Shown piece after piece: positions 27,785 through 36,891 of a stretch of 64,000 nt of DNA. The DNA is from JBOHWJ01 sp050736615 (GTDB taxonomy: Bacteria > Desulfobacterota > Binatia > Binatales > Binataceae). The DNA is taken from assembly GCA_050736615.1 (NCBI GenBank), contig JBOHWL010000192.1, forward strand, positions 1-64,000, in the 5' to 3' direction. The translations under genes and the position numbers were made by a program. Each line of letters begins with the position of its first letter. The stretch's first letter is position 1. Under the pieces are notes generated by a model, which made no database searches, was not told the origin of the DNA, and saw only the letters and a list, made by a program, of their open reading frames with translations.

Positions 27785-28876
27785 TCAAGCATGCCAGGGT
27801 TCGACCAGAATCTTCGCGTGAGTCTCGGGCGAAGCCAATTCGTCGAACGCCCGCGCCACTCCTTCAACTCCGATTTTTCCAGTAATCAGCGGGTCGGCGT
27901 TGACCTTGCCCTCGGCGAGGTCACGCAGCGTTTGGGCAAACTCCTGCGCCGAATAGCCCAGCACGAATTGGATATTCAATTCCTTGTTGATTCCGAACAG
28001 CGGCTGGATCTGATCAGTTTCCATGCAAACCCCAACAACCACGAGCCGCGCGTTGGCGGGCGCCGACAACATGATTGAATCGATCACGCCCGGCACACCG
28101 ACGCATTCGAATATCACCGCGGGCCGCAGCGCCGGTCCCTGGAACCACGGGGGCAACGGCGGCGCTTTGGCCGGATCCTGATAGGCGGCCATCTCGCGCC
28201 AACTCGCAAATGGCGATTTCTCTTTCGGATCGATCACCGCGTCGGCGCCCATTTGCCGCGCCAGTTCCCGGCGCCGCGGCGAAAAGTCCGCCGCCACGAT
28301 CGGTTGCGCCTGCGCGGATTTCAGCGCCGCAATAACCGCCAGTCCGACCGGACCGCACCCAATTACCAATGGCGCATCATCCGTTTCCAGGCGGGCTTTG
28401 CGCACGGCGTGATAACCGACCGACATCGGCTCGGTCAGGGCGGCGCGTTCGGTCGAGAGGCCGTTGGGAACCTCGAGGAGCAAGCCTTCGGTCAGCCGCA
28501 TAAACTCACCATAGCCGCCCGGATTCTCATTCGAATACCCGACGGTCTCGACGCCGGTTTGCCTGATCAGCACCGGCATCGAGCAAACCCGCTGTCGCAC
28601 TTTCAGGCGGCGTTGAGCGCCAGTGCCGAAATCGACCAGTTCGGCGCAGAACTCGTGACCCATCACAACATCACGCTGCAAGTCTAAACCCATCACGAAG
28701 CCTCCGCCGGCGCGCCGCGACAAATCGACCAGCTTTTCCGCGTGCTTGAGCGTATGCAGGTCCGAGCCGCAGATACCGCAAGCGAGGGTCTTCACCAGCA
28801 CCTCTCCGGGACCGGGCTGTGGCACGGGAATGTCATCAACGACGAGCTTTTGATTGCGCATTATGGTCGCGCGCAT
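27785..28876 (-). CDS. Zinc-binding medium-chain dehydrogenase lacking the structural zinc lobe
   Basis: 363 residues from ATG 28876 (MRATIMRNQK). It has a GroES-like N-terminal domain with catalytic zinc ligands Cys36 in CGICGSD and His74-Glu75 in MGHEF. The NAD(P)-binding fold has VIGCGPVGLAVIAALKSA. The four-cysteine structural zinc loop seen in most alcohol dehydrogenases, expected near residue 100, is not present. The reaction is probably oxidation of an alcohol or sorbitol-like substrate; the substrate is unknown. The gene is separated from the T6SS cluster by about 140 bases. Confidence 0.85.
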   Translation of the reverse strand: MRATIMRNQKLVVDDIPVPQPGPGEVLVKTLACGICGSDLHTLKHAEKLVDLSRRAGGGFVMGLDLQRDVVMGHEFCAELVDFGTGAQRRLKVRQRVCSMPVLIRQTGVETVGYSNENPGGYGEFMRLTEGLLLEVPNGLSTERAALTEPMSVGYHAVRKARLETDDAPLVIGCGPVGLAVIAALKSAQAQPIVAADFSPRRRELARQMGADAVIDPKEKSPFASWREMAAYQDPAKAPPLPPWFQGPALRPAVIFECVGVPGVIDSIMLSAPANARLVVVGVCMETDQIQPLFGINKELNIQFVLGYSAQEFAQTLRDLAEGKVNADPLITGKIGVEGVARAFDELASPETHAKILVEPWHA

Positions 28877-29015
28877 ATCGGACCATCCTTTTCCCTGGCC
28901 GGCGATTCGTTCTGGGCCACGGCTGCGAACAGGCTTAATCGAAAACGGTTTTTTTGCAACAGCCGCTTCGCGGGATTCACTCAACGCGGATTTCTCAGGA
29001 TCGCAAGGTGCGCGC

Positions 29016-32000
29016 TTATTGATGGATCAAGACCCGACTCTGCTCGCTTGCGGAGATTGCCGGAGCCGGTGCCGGAAGCGGCCAGCATAGCGCGGCGTGT
29101 GCCGGGACCTCGCCCGCGAAATCTGGAGTGGAATCGAGGTCGTCGATTTTAGTTTGCAGACCCTGTTGCGCGGCTTGGCTTTGCCGGGCGCGCAGCTGGC
29201 TCTGTTCAAGTTTAATCTCGCCGAGTTCTTTTTTGAGCGCGATTAGCTTGCGCAGATGCTGCAAGGGATCGCGCAAATCCGTGAAGCGGTAACCGAGATC
29301 GATCCACTTGATCCCGAGATTTAACAGGGCGCCCTGGTATTGGGGGAAATCCGCGGGTAAGAAGCGGTGCGAGCCGTCGGCGAAATCGCTCAAAAAATGA
29401 ATAAAGCCGTCGGGACCGCCGTAGTGCACCAGCAGTTTCATGTTCTGCAGATGGATTTCCAATTTAGTATCGCCGCAAACCGAGGGTGAATAGCTAAATG
29501 TAAGTTGTCCGGGAAAATTGTAGTTCTTGAGCACCTGATTGCCCGACGCGCATTTCAAATTGAGCACCGTTTCATAAGGAAACGCGCGCGCGTCGCGATT
29601 GACGTTCGAAGGCAACCCGGTGAGCGTCACCTGATAGCGCGCCGCGGCCAAGGTCGCGATCTCGGGTTCGAAATTGGCAATTTGATTTGCGGCCTGATCG
29701 AGTTGGTTTTTCAACTGCGTCCGCGATTGCTGACGCTCGAGATCCCCCCGCTGCTGGGAGACGTTGAGCAAACGGCGGTGGTACAATGAGTTATCGAGAA
29801 AGGTGATGAAGTCCGGATCGAAGCTCACTCCGGCGCCGTTCACCCGCACTGCTGCATAGGCGCGCGCGTCGCGCCGTAGAAAGGGCGCCGCCGGACCGTT
29901 AGTGAAATTCCAGACCAGCCCCTTGGGTCCGAACAACAGATCGCTCAACTGGTTGCGCGACGCTGGGCTTTGCGTCTGCCATAATACGCTCGACTGCCAC
30001 GCCGCCTGCAGACTGCATGCGGCTTGCTGATCCGCGTAATAACGAACCGAACGCAAAGGGCCGCCAACCACGGACCAGATGATCGGATCTTCGGCGGCCG
30101 TGCCGCTCACGACGGCTTTTTTCAAAGCCTCCAGTTTGCCATAACCGTCGTTCAGGCTCGACGGCGGAGCCGCGGGGTTGATCGCGAACGCATAGTAGTC
30201 GGCCGCGATTTTTTCCGCCTTGGCCTGATTGATCAACGTGTCGTGCGACAAGCCGCGAACCGCGTCCTGATAGGCGGCGAATGCCTTGGCGGCGTCAAGC
30301 GTCTGCCCCACCTGGCTTATTCCGCGCGCCGGATTTCCAGTCAGCGTATCCGCGACCACTGCGGGGCCGTTCACACTCAACGCGCCAGCGATCCGCGTGC
30401 CTCCTTTGAGCATACCCGCGGCTTGGCCAAGCTTCTGTGCGGCGGCGATTGCATGGAGCTGGGCAACCCAGGGTAGCGAATTCTGGTTGCCGAGTTCCTC
30501 ATTCATGTGGCGCAGCAACTGGAAATAGGGGTCCGATCGCGTACCCACGATCGAGAGCAAGCTCTTCCACTGATTTTTACCACGCAATCGATTACGGCCC
30601 AGATCGAAGCTCGCGGCGAACGAGTACCAGGCTCCGTCACGTTTCTGCGCGTACCATTGCTCAAAGAGATCACGCCGCCGCTGCAATAGATTCTTGGACA
30701 ACAACGCCTTGTGCAACTCTTGGATAAACGCGCCAATCGCCGCTTGACCCGAATTCGTATAGGCTGGCGGCACCGCGAGCGCTTCCGGTGGCAACCCCTC
30801 GCCGGGCCAGAAATCGGCCACTGTGACCGGTTTCAGGCCGGGTTGCAGGTTGGCCCAATCGATCAGCCAGCTCATATTCTCATTGCTCACCGCGAACAGG
30901 TTTCCCAACCTTTTTCTGAGCTGATCGACATAAAGCTCCTCGCTCAGATGATCGCGATTGAAGGCAAAATGCGCGGCGACGAACGTGCCGAACATCGGGC
31001 TCGCCGCGGCCATATCAATTTTAGGATCCAAATAGCCGAGCTCGGCGAGCGTCGGCAGCGGCATGGCGATTAACTGATTGTAATCCGCACCCGCAAGACG
31101 CGCCTGGCCAAGGTTGGCGCGACGGGTCAGGTACTCGATAATGTCCGCATATTCCTTTTGCGGGGGCGCCTGCGAACGCAGCAGTTCATTTTCGCGATGG
31201 CGAATCATGCCGTCGGTTTCCGGCACGATATAGCCGTCGAAGGTCTTCAGAAATGATTGTTCGAACGCCTGCTCGACGCGATACACCTTGCCGCTAAAGG
31301 GCAGCCAGGCGGCCGCTCCGTTTTCATTACGGCCGTTCATCCACAGAAGAAAGTCCTCGTAGCCTTTGAGCCGGTGCAAATCCTGATCAAGCACCCCCGT
31401 CATTACCGGCGTTTTCGGAAAGAGGCTTCGGGCAACCTCCAGATTGTTGAGCGCACGAATGAACGCGGCGGAAAGCAGCGCGATCAATACCCCGGCGAAC
31501 ACCAGCCAAGACATCAAGCCGATGCTTTTGGTCACCTCGTCCCAGCGCCAGGTAGTATTGAGCGGCCGCGCCAGCGTACGTTCCGACGGCAGGATTAGGG
31601 CAAAGAGATCATGCAGGAAAAAGCTTCTGCTCGTGCCGGGCAGCTCACTGGTGCGGTCCTCGGGCGCAAGACTGCCCAGCAGGTGTGAGTCCGCCTTGCC
31701 CTGTTGCTCGCCACTGCCGAAGAACAGGCCGCGCAGATAAGCCGTTTCCAGATATGGATTGGCCCCGAAGACACCCCCAAGCAGAACCCGCAGACCCAGG
31801 TTAAGCTGTTCGAATTCATCGGGAAAGGCCAGCAACGACGGCTCGGCGGGATCGCCCCGGCTCAGGATTTCGAAACGCAAATCGCGCAGCCGTCCACCCA
31901 CCTGCTCCATCGCGTGATCAACGAACTCATCGATGGTCCGTCGCCGATTCTCGCTGGAATCGTCATTGGGCGCGATGAATCCCATCGGCTGCCGCAGGGC

Positions 32001-32768
32001 CTGCTCGGACAAGATGCCGCTTAAGGCTTGGATTCCGAACAAATGGTCCAGGTGGGTCACCAGCACATAGACGGGGAAGCGCACGTCCGAGATCGACATC
32101 AACTGCGCCAGCCTCGTATGGAAAAACGCCGCCTTGCCGCCGAGCCGGTCGGTATCGGGATTGAGCAATTCGTCAGCGCTGACCGTCAACACCACGCCGT
32201 TCAAGGGTTCGCGGCGGCGCTCACTCGCGATCAGATCGACTAACGTTTCCCATTCCCGGTCGGTATCCGCTGAATGATCAGGCGCGGCGTAGCGACCGGC
32301 GGTATCAAAGACAATCGCGCGATCGAAGTAAAACCATTCGATATTGCCGGTCGGAACCATCGGCACCGCCGGATTCACCCCGGTCATGGGTGAAACCGCG
32401 CGCGAACGCGCCAGTGCGGCGGTTTTTCCCGCACCCGCTTCACCCAGCATCAGGAACCACGGCAGGCTGTGGATCGGATTACCCGTCTTGCGCAACCCGG
32501 AGGTTTTGAGGCGCTTAACCTCTTGCCGCCATTTCGCGCGTAATGCGGCCACGCGGTCCTTGCCAATCGCCCCCGCCTGTTCCTCGCTCATGCGGAGGAC
32601 CAGAAGCTTCGCATGGCGCCGATTGAGCAGCCGCCGGATAAAGATCAGGCCGCCCAGCAGGGCCAAGGCGCCGAGGAAAATCACGATCGCGAGCGGCAGC
32701 GGCGCGCGCGCGTACAGCGTAATCGCAAGCGACACGATCGCCAACGCGACGAGCGCGATGAAAATCAA
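29016..32768 (-). CDS. tssM: T6SS membrane-complex protein TssM (IcmF-like)
   Basis: 1250 residues, normal for TssM, the large inner-membrane protein that spans to the periplasm and docks TssJ. Two N-terminal membrane helices (residues 1-45) are followed by a cytoplasmic GTPase-like domain with an intact Walker A motif GEAGAGKT (109-116), a third helix near 410-430, then the long periplasmic IcmF and C-terminal domains. The start is unclear: TTG 32768 is the only standard start upstream of the first helix. The same frame runs on without a stop, and an ATT at 32792, followed by NKLLKGLL, lies just after a GGGGGG run. Last gene of the operon. Confidence 0.9.
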   Translation of the reverse strand: MIFIALVALAIVSLAITLYARAPLPLAIVIFLGALALLGGLIFIRRLLNRRHAKLLVLRMSEEQAGAIGKDRVAALRAKWRQEVKRLKTSGLRKTGNPIHSLPWFLMLGEAGAGKTAALARSRAVSPMTGVNPAVPMVPTGNIEWFYFDRAIVFDTAGRYAAPDHSADTDREWETLVDLIASERRREPLNGVVLTVSADELLNPDTDRLGGKAAFFHTRLAQLMSISDVRFPVYVLVTHLDHLFGIQALSGILSEQALRQPMGFIAPNDDSSENRRRTIDEFVDHAMEQVGGRLRDLRFEILSRGDPAEPSLLAFPDEFEQLNLGLRVLLGGVFGANPYLETAYLRGLFFGSGEQQGKADSHLLGSLAPEDRTSELPGTSRSFFLHDLFALILPSERTLARPLNTTWRWDEVTKSIGLMSWLVFAGVLIALLSAAFIRALNNLEVARSLFPKTPVMTGVLDQDLHRLKGYEDFLLWMNGRNENGAAAWLPFSGKVYRVEQAFEQSFLKTFDGYIVPETDGMIRHRENELLRSQAPPQKEYADIIEYLTRRANLGQARLAGADYNQLIAMPLPTLAELGYLDPKIDMAAASPMFGTFVAAHFAFNRDHLSEELYVDQLRKRLGNLFAVSNENMSWLIDWANLQPGLKPVTVADFWPGEGLPPEALAVPPAYTNSGQAAIGAFIQELHKALLSKNLLQRRRDLFEQWYAQKRDGAWYSFAASFDLGRNRLRGKNQWKSLLSIVGTRSDPYFQLLRHMNEELGNQNSLPWVAQLHAIAAAQKLGQAAGMLKGGTRIAGALSVNGPAVVADTLTGNPARGISQVGQTLDAAKAFAAYQDAVRGLSHDTLINQAKAEKIAADYYAFAINPAAPPSSLNDGYGKLEALKKAVVSGTAAEDPIIWSVVGGPLRSVRYYADQQAACSLQAAWQSSVLWQTQSPASRNQLSDLLFGPKGLVWNFTNGPAAPFLRRDARAYAAVRVNGAGVSFDPDFITFLDNSLYHRRLLNVSQQRGDLERQQSRTQLKNQLDQAANQIANFEPEIATLAAARYQVTLTGLPSNVNRDARAFPYETVLNLKCASGNQVLKNYNFPGQLTFSYSPSVCGDTKLEIHLQNMKLLVHYGGPDGFIHFLSDFADGSHRFLPADFPQYQGALLNLGIKWIDLGYRFTDLRDPLQHLRKLIALKKELGEIKLEQSQLRARQSQAAQQGLQTKIDDLDSTPDFAGEVPAHAALCWPLPAPAPAISASEQSRVLIHQ

Positions 32769-32815
32769 AAGGCCTTTCAGTAACTTGTTAATCGCCTGCC
32801 CCCCAGCGTGGTTGA

Positions 32816-33481
32816 TTAACCCGATATACTTAAAATGTGGCGGACCATGCCTTCGAGGATCAGTTGATAAGTGAGATAGAGACCCAACACCACGACGGCG
32901 GGGCCGATCAGCAGGCCCGCAAGCGCCTGGAAGCGCCGCGCGTCTTGCGGCGGCGCGGACGTGACCGGTGCTTCGGGTGGATAGGCCATGCTGAAAATCG
33001 GCCGGTTCTGACTAAGCGCGCCGCCGCGCCCGCCTTCGAGCATTTCCAGTTGCCCGCGCTTAAGCCGCTCCAGCATCGCGTGGTCGGCCGGATGGTTGTA
33101 TTTGCCGCGAAAGCCCAGCGCCAGCGCCATGTAATAGACACCGCGAATCTCGCGCTGACGCGGCTCCAGGGCTTCCAACCGGTCGTAAAATTCGGCGCCG
33201 GCGCGAATCGTTTTAAACAGGCTTTTTTGCAGCGGCGCTTTTCTCCATTGATTCGCTTCGGGCCAGTCCGAGCACAGCACGCTTTCGTCCACCCATGCGA
33301 TCAGCGGAAACAGCGCTAGTTGAAAATCCTCGTCGCCAATGAGCGTCTTGCGGCTTTCCGCCCGAGCCGCGTCGACCAGCGTGGTCACCCGTGCGCGCAG
33401 TTGTTCACAATCGCCGCTGGGATGCCGCAAGAACGCCAGCACGTAGGCGAACGTCTCGATGAAAAGCTCCTCGAGCTTCAT
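32816..33481 (-). CDS. tssL: T6SS membrane-complex protein TssL (DotU)
   Basis: 221 residues. The cytoplasmic DotU domain contains FPLIAWVDESVLCSDWPEA and LGFRGKY, and a single C-terminal membrane helix (ALAGLLIGPAVVVLGLYLTYQL) precedes the stop. It forms the base of the membrane complex with TssM. No peptidoglycan-binding OmpA extension is present. It starts 3 bases after tssK. Confidence 0.92.
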   Translation of the reverse strand: MKLEELFIETFAYVLAFLRHPSGDCEQLRARVTTLVDAARAESRKTLIGDEDFQLALFPLIAWVDESVLCSDWPEANQWRKAPLQKSLFKTIRAGAEFYDRLEALEPRQREIRGVYYMALALGFRGKYNHPADHAMLERLKRGQLEMLEGGRGGALSQNRPIFSMAYPPEAPVTSAPPQDARRFQALAGLLIGPAVVVLGLYLTYQLILEGMVRHILSISG

Positions 33482-33484
33482 TGG

Positions 33485-34873
33485 CTATCCCCGCAACACC
33501 ACGATTTCGGCTTGCAAATCCTCGGGTGCGTCGGCCCAGAACAGCGCCACGGCGCCTTCCTTTTCGACGTCGGACCACGGTTGGCAAAGCGATTCAATCC
33601 GGAAATAAAGTGAATAGCTGGCGCGCGGCAGGCCCTGCGGAGCAACCGGCATGTTGATCAGTTCGATCCCCGGCAGTGCGCGGCTGGTCAACAGCCCGAT
33701 CTGGCTGGGCGCCGCCATGATCGCGCCCACCTGAAAGGCTTCGAGCACGTCCGGCGCGGGCACCTCCGTGCGCATCACCAGGTAATAGCGGCTGCGCGGC
33801 GCGAAAAAGCCCTTGGGCAGATTTGCCTTGAAAATATCGCCATCGCGCTCGAGCCGGGCCAGAAACTCCGGACCGACGGTGAGGTCATTGAGCAGATTGG
33901 TGACCAATGATTTCGCGGCGACGATGCATTGCGCGAGATTTTCATGATTATACGGGGGCAACGCGGGTCCGCCGTCGCTGGATTCGCCCAGCAGGTTGTA
34001 GCGTTCGGAAAATGAACTCAACTCGCCCACCAACTGCCGCATCACGCCGTACACCAGCCAAGGATGAACCCGCGAGGTCTCGGTCAAATGGAACAGGACC
34101 GGCGCGTATCGGTTGAGCGAGCGCAACGCCAGCAGATACACCATGTAACTGGCGTCGAACTCCGACTTGCGCATCTCACGCGGCGATTTATATTGCTCCA
34201 GTTGACGGCTGCGCCCGGCGATTTCGTCGCGCAAATCCTTCAACAGCCGCGTCAACACCTCCGACCCGGATAGGGCAAAGCAGGGCGGGATGAAGTTGCC
34301 CGCCAGCACCACGCGATCGCCGTCACGCACCAGCCGCGCGACCTGAATCGTGTCGTAGTCTTCCATATGCTCGAGTTCGGCCGCCCAAAAAATTCGCAGC
34401 AACAGAGTCAAGCGCCGCACCTTGGCCGCCGGACCGTCGGCATACAGATCGCCCATCTCCTCGGGTTCGGCCGGCGTGATAAAGCGCCGGTTTAGCGCCG
34501 CCGTGTTGGTGTCGACGCCGATGACCGCGACATTGCGCTCGCGCTCGCTCAGCCGCTTGAGCCCGATATGAACGTCAAACGGCTGCGCACTATCAGTCCA
34601 ATCCTTGTCGAATGAGCGCGAGCTGACGGTGGCGTTGCCCGGATATTCGGCGTATGAACCGTCACGGAACAGCAGACTCGCCTGACGCAACTCGAAGACC
34701 CGATTGGCTAGCGCCGCCTCGGCAATTTCCACCGCGCCCACGCCCCAGTTATGCGGAACACTGCAATCAAGCAGCGGCTTGACCAGGTAATTCGCATACA
34801 AGTCGGAAAGCTGCAGATGCTGCGGCTGCAGGTACAGTCCCTGATGCCAAAATACCGGCTGCTTTATCTCCAT
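33485..34873 (-). CDS. tssK: T6SS baseplate protein TssK
   Basis: 462 residues, starting with the highly conserved VFWHQGLYLQPQHLQ. TssK is a trimeric adaptor that links the baseplate (TssE, F, G) to the membrane complex. The C-terminal part with FRIESLCQPWSDVEKEGAVALFW matches the receptor-binding-like domain. Spaced 18 bases from tssJ and 3 bases from tssL. Confidence 0.95.
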   Translation of the reverse strand: MEIKQPVFWHQGLYLQPQHLQLSDLYANYLVKPLLDCSVPHNWGVGAVEIAEAALANRVFELRQASLLFRDGSYAEYPGNATVSSRSFDKDWTDSAQPFDVHIGLKRLSERERNVAVIGVDTNTAALNRRFITPAEPEEMGDLYADGPAAKVRRLTLLLRIFWAAELEHMEDYDTIQVARLVRDGDRVVLAGNFIPPCFALSGSEVLTRLLKDLRDEIAGRSRQLEQYKSPREMRKSEFDASYMVYLLALRSLNRYAPVLFHLTETSRVHPWLVYGVMRQLVGELSSFSERYNLLGESSDGGPALPPYNHENLAQCIVAAKSLVTNLLNDLTVGPEFLARLERDGDIFKANLPKGFFAPRSRYYLVMRTEVPAPDVLEAFQVGAIMAAPSQIGLLTSRALPGIELINMPVAPQGLPRASYSLYFRIESLCQPWSDVEKEGAVALFWADAPEDLQAEIVVLRG

Positions 34874-34891
34874 CGCGCGCCTCTCATTTGA

Positions 34892-35665
34892 TCACTTGGC
34901 CGGCGGATTGACGCTCTGAGTGGCGATCAAAGCCCGCCGAATACGCGCGTCGCTAATCGCCACCTGGCCCATCGGGGCGCTCACGAGCGGCTGAATCTTA
35001 CCGTCCAGCTTCGAGTCATCGCGCGCGGCCGTGCTGATACCCTCGGGCCCGAGATGGAGCGCGACTTTTAATTGACCGGGCGCCGCGGTCGCGGATTTGA
35101 AGATGATGCCGCTGGTCTTCACCACCAGCGGCACCGCGAACAGCCGCGCCGTGCGCACTGGATCGAGCGAATAATAACCCACCAACAGACCGACGAAGCG
35201 CGCGTTGGCGACGCGGTCGAGAGTCAGCGTGGCCTCGCGTCCGGGTGTGACGATAAAGCTCTTGCTATCAAGCAGGATGCCTTGGCCAGGCCCGGGTTTG
35301 AGTATTGCCGCGCCGCCATGTCCCGCCTCGAGCATCGACGCGATCGAAGATTGGGTGGCGAGCTGAGTCAGAAACACGTTGGTTCCCTGGCTTTGGTAAA
35401 CGCCCAGCACCACCGTATGCGGCCGGCTGTCATATGAATTCAGATTGGCGTCCGCGGTGACATTCAGCTCAATTCCATTGGCTTGCGCGCCCCACGTGAC
35501 CTGTTTGAGCGCGGCGCGCTCGGCCCGCGCGGAACTCATGAAGCAGCCGCTCAGGCAAAGGGCCGCCGCCGCGAGCAGAACCTGAAGTGCCCGGCTTGGC
35601 GCATCCGCGCTCAATCCGCCGCGTACGCTCCCCGCTTGGTGGCTATTCCAGTTGCACGCTTTCAT
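34892..35665 (-). CDS. tssJ: T6SS outer-membrane lipoprotein TssJ
   Basis: 257 residues. A signal peptide ends in a lipobox (ALCLSGC), followed by the TssJ beta-sandwich with DANLNSYDSRPHTVVLGVYQ, the loop that contacts TssM. It anchors the membrane complex to the outer membrane. It overlaps the upstream unknown gene by 4 bases (ATGA), so that gene is translated with it. The extended C-terminal tail of about 60 residues is longer than in many TssJ proteins. Confidence 0.9.
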   Translation of the reverse strand: MKACNWNSHQAGSVRGGLSADAPSRALQVLLAAAALCLSGCFMSSARAERAALKQVTWGAQANGIELNVTADANLNSYDSRPHTVVLGVYQSQGTNVFLTQLATQSSIASMLEAGHGGAAILKPGPGQGILLDSKSFIVTPGREATLTLDRVANARFVGLLVGYYSLDPVRTARLFAVPLVVKTSGIIFKSATAAPGQLKVALHLGPEGISTAARDDSKLDGKIQPLVSAPMGQVAISDARIRRALIATQSVNPPAK

Positions 35666-36438
35666 TTGAGACGATGGACGAACAGTTCGGCCGCATCTGC
35701 TTCGGCATAGGGACCGAAGAGAATCGCGTCGGGTGAGCCTTCCACACGCACGAAATAGGAGTCATTCGGGCCAAGTTGATTGCGCACCGCCCAGGCGCAA
35801 AATTCTTTGGCGCCCATCGTCAGCCTCAACCCCATTTGCGGGAAATTCAGCACCGTGCGATCGGGAATTTTGCCGCGCCCGCCGGCCGCATGCAGGTTGA
35901 TTGCGCCGCCCGCCACCCCGAACAGCGCCCCATTCCAGCTTTCGTCCCGAGGACCCAACTCAAACCATTGGCCGATCCGCTGATCGCCGTAAGCGTCGAG
36001 TCGATACTCGGCAACCGCCGCGGCCGGCCTGAGATTCGCCAAGGCGACCAACTTCGCCTCCCACGAGGGCGTATCCGTGGTGATAATGGCCGCCCCGGCC
36101 AGCGGGGTCGGAAGCTCCACGGCACTGATCGTTCGCGCGCCACTGGAGATCAGGACAGTCGCCGGCGATATCTCAGCCTGCGCGCGTAGCGCAAGCGCGA
36201 ACAGCGACAGACCATAACGGACACTGTCGCTTTGCAAACCACCCTCGCCCGTCAAGATCAACCATATCGCCGCTCGGGCGCGGACAACTTCATCGCGCGC
36301 GGCGATCCATGCAAAGTTGGCCAAATCGTCGGTCCACAAATGGCCGTCAACTTTCAAGCCGTAGCGCGCCAGCCTGGCAGCCACCATTTGCACCGGCTGC
36401 TCGGTTTTCTCCAGCGCAGTGAGCCAAACGGTCTTCAT
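35662..36438 (-). CDS. Unrecognised T6SS-cluster protein (candidate effector or accessory)
   Basis: 258 residues from ATG 36438, a start supported by a nearby GGA; ATG 36441 is equally possible. No family recognised. The first 110 residues alternate hydrophobic strands (TVWLTAL, KVDGHLW, AAIWLIL, ATVLIS) with helices, a pattern like a TIR/flavodoxin-like alpha-beta fold. The second half includes an FNFPQMGLRLTMGAKEF-like segment and FVRVEGSPDAILFGPY. No export signal. It lies between the PAAR-like gene and tssJ and overlaps tssJ by 4 bases. Its position after a VgrG-DUF2169-DUF3540-DUF4150 module would suit an effector, but an accessory structural role is equally possible. Confidence 0.55.
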   Translation of the reverse strand: MKTVWLTALEKTEQPVQMVAARLARYGLKVDGHLWTDDLANFAWIAARDEVVRARAAIWLILTGEGGLQSDSVRYGLSLFALALRAQAEISPATVLISSGARTISAVELPTPLAGAAIITTDTPSWEAKLVALANLRPAAAVAEYRLDAYGDQRIGQWFELGPRDESWNGALFGVAGGAINLHAAGGRGKIPDRTVLNFPQMGLRLTMGAKEFCAWAVRNQLGPNDSYFVRVEGSPDAILFGPYAEADAAELFVHRLK

Positions 36439-36483
36439 CATTCGTCCGGCCAAACGCCTTCCCACCTTCGCATCACAAATCGG

Positions 36484-36879
36484 TTAAGGAGCCAGCAAAA
36501 GAACGGTGAACTGGCTCGGCACCAGTGTCACACCCGGGCAATTGGTCAGATTCTGCAATGTTACTGAGGTCAGGCGCGTGGCCGGAGCGCCGTCCACGAT
36601 GACGGTAAAGGCGCCGGTTATTTGCCGCGTCGGGCCCATCACCACGCCCGAGGCCACGCCCAACTCGACGCCGGGGTCATCGCCCTGACTCAGCGGGACC
36701 TCCGTCATCAGATTGTGCGCCGGCGTGCCGCCAAACAGGATATTGTAGGCGGCGGGCACGCCCATCGCTTCGGTCGATAGGTTTGGATAGGGCGTGGGCA
36801 CGGGCACACCCGCAATCGGGGTATTGCACACATCAGGAAAGCCCATATTCATTCCGCCCATCTGAGTATTCGCGAACAT
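36484..36879 (-). CDS. DUF4150 PAAR-like spike-tip protein
   Basis: 131 residues from ATG 36879; GGAGGAG just upstream makes this start better than GTG 36891. The protein begins MFANTQMGGMNMGFPDVCNTP, the hallmark of the DUF4150 PAAR-like family, which is expected to cap the VgrG spike and bear cargo. No toxin domain is attached, so any effector would be separate or bound non-covalently. It is followed after 45 bases by the unrecognised gene. Confidence 0.88.
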   Translation of the reverse strand: MFANTQMGGMNMGFPDVCNTPIAGVPVPTPYPNLSTEAMGVPAAYNILFGGTPAHNLMTEVPLSQGDDPGVELGVASGVVMGPTRQITGAFTVIVDGAPATRLTSVTLQNLTNCPGVTLVPSQFTVLLLAP

Positions 36880-36891
36880 GTTCTCCTCCAC

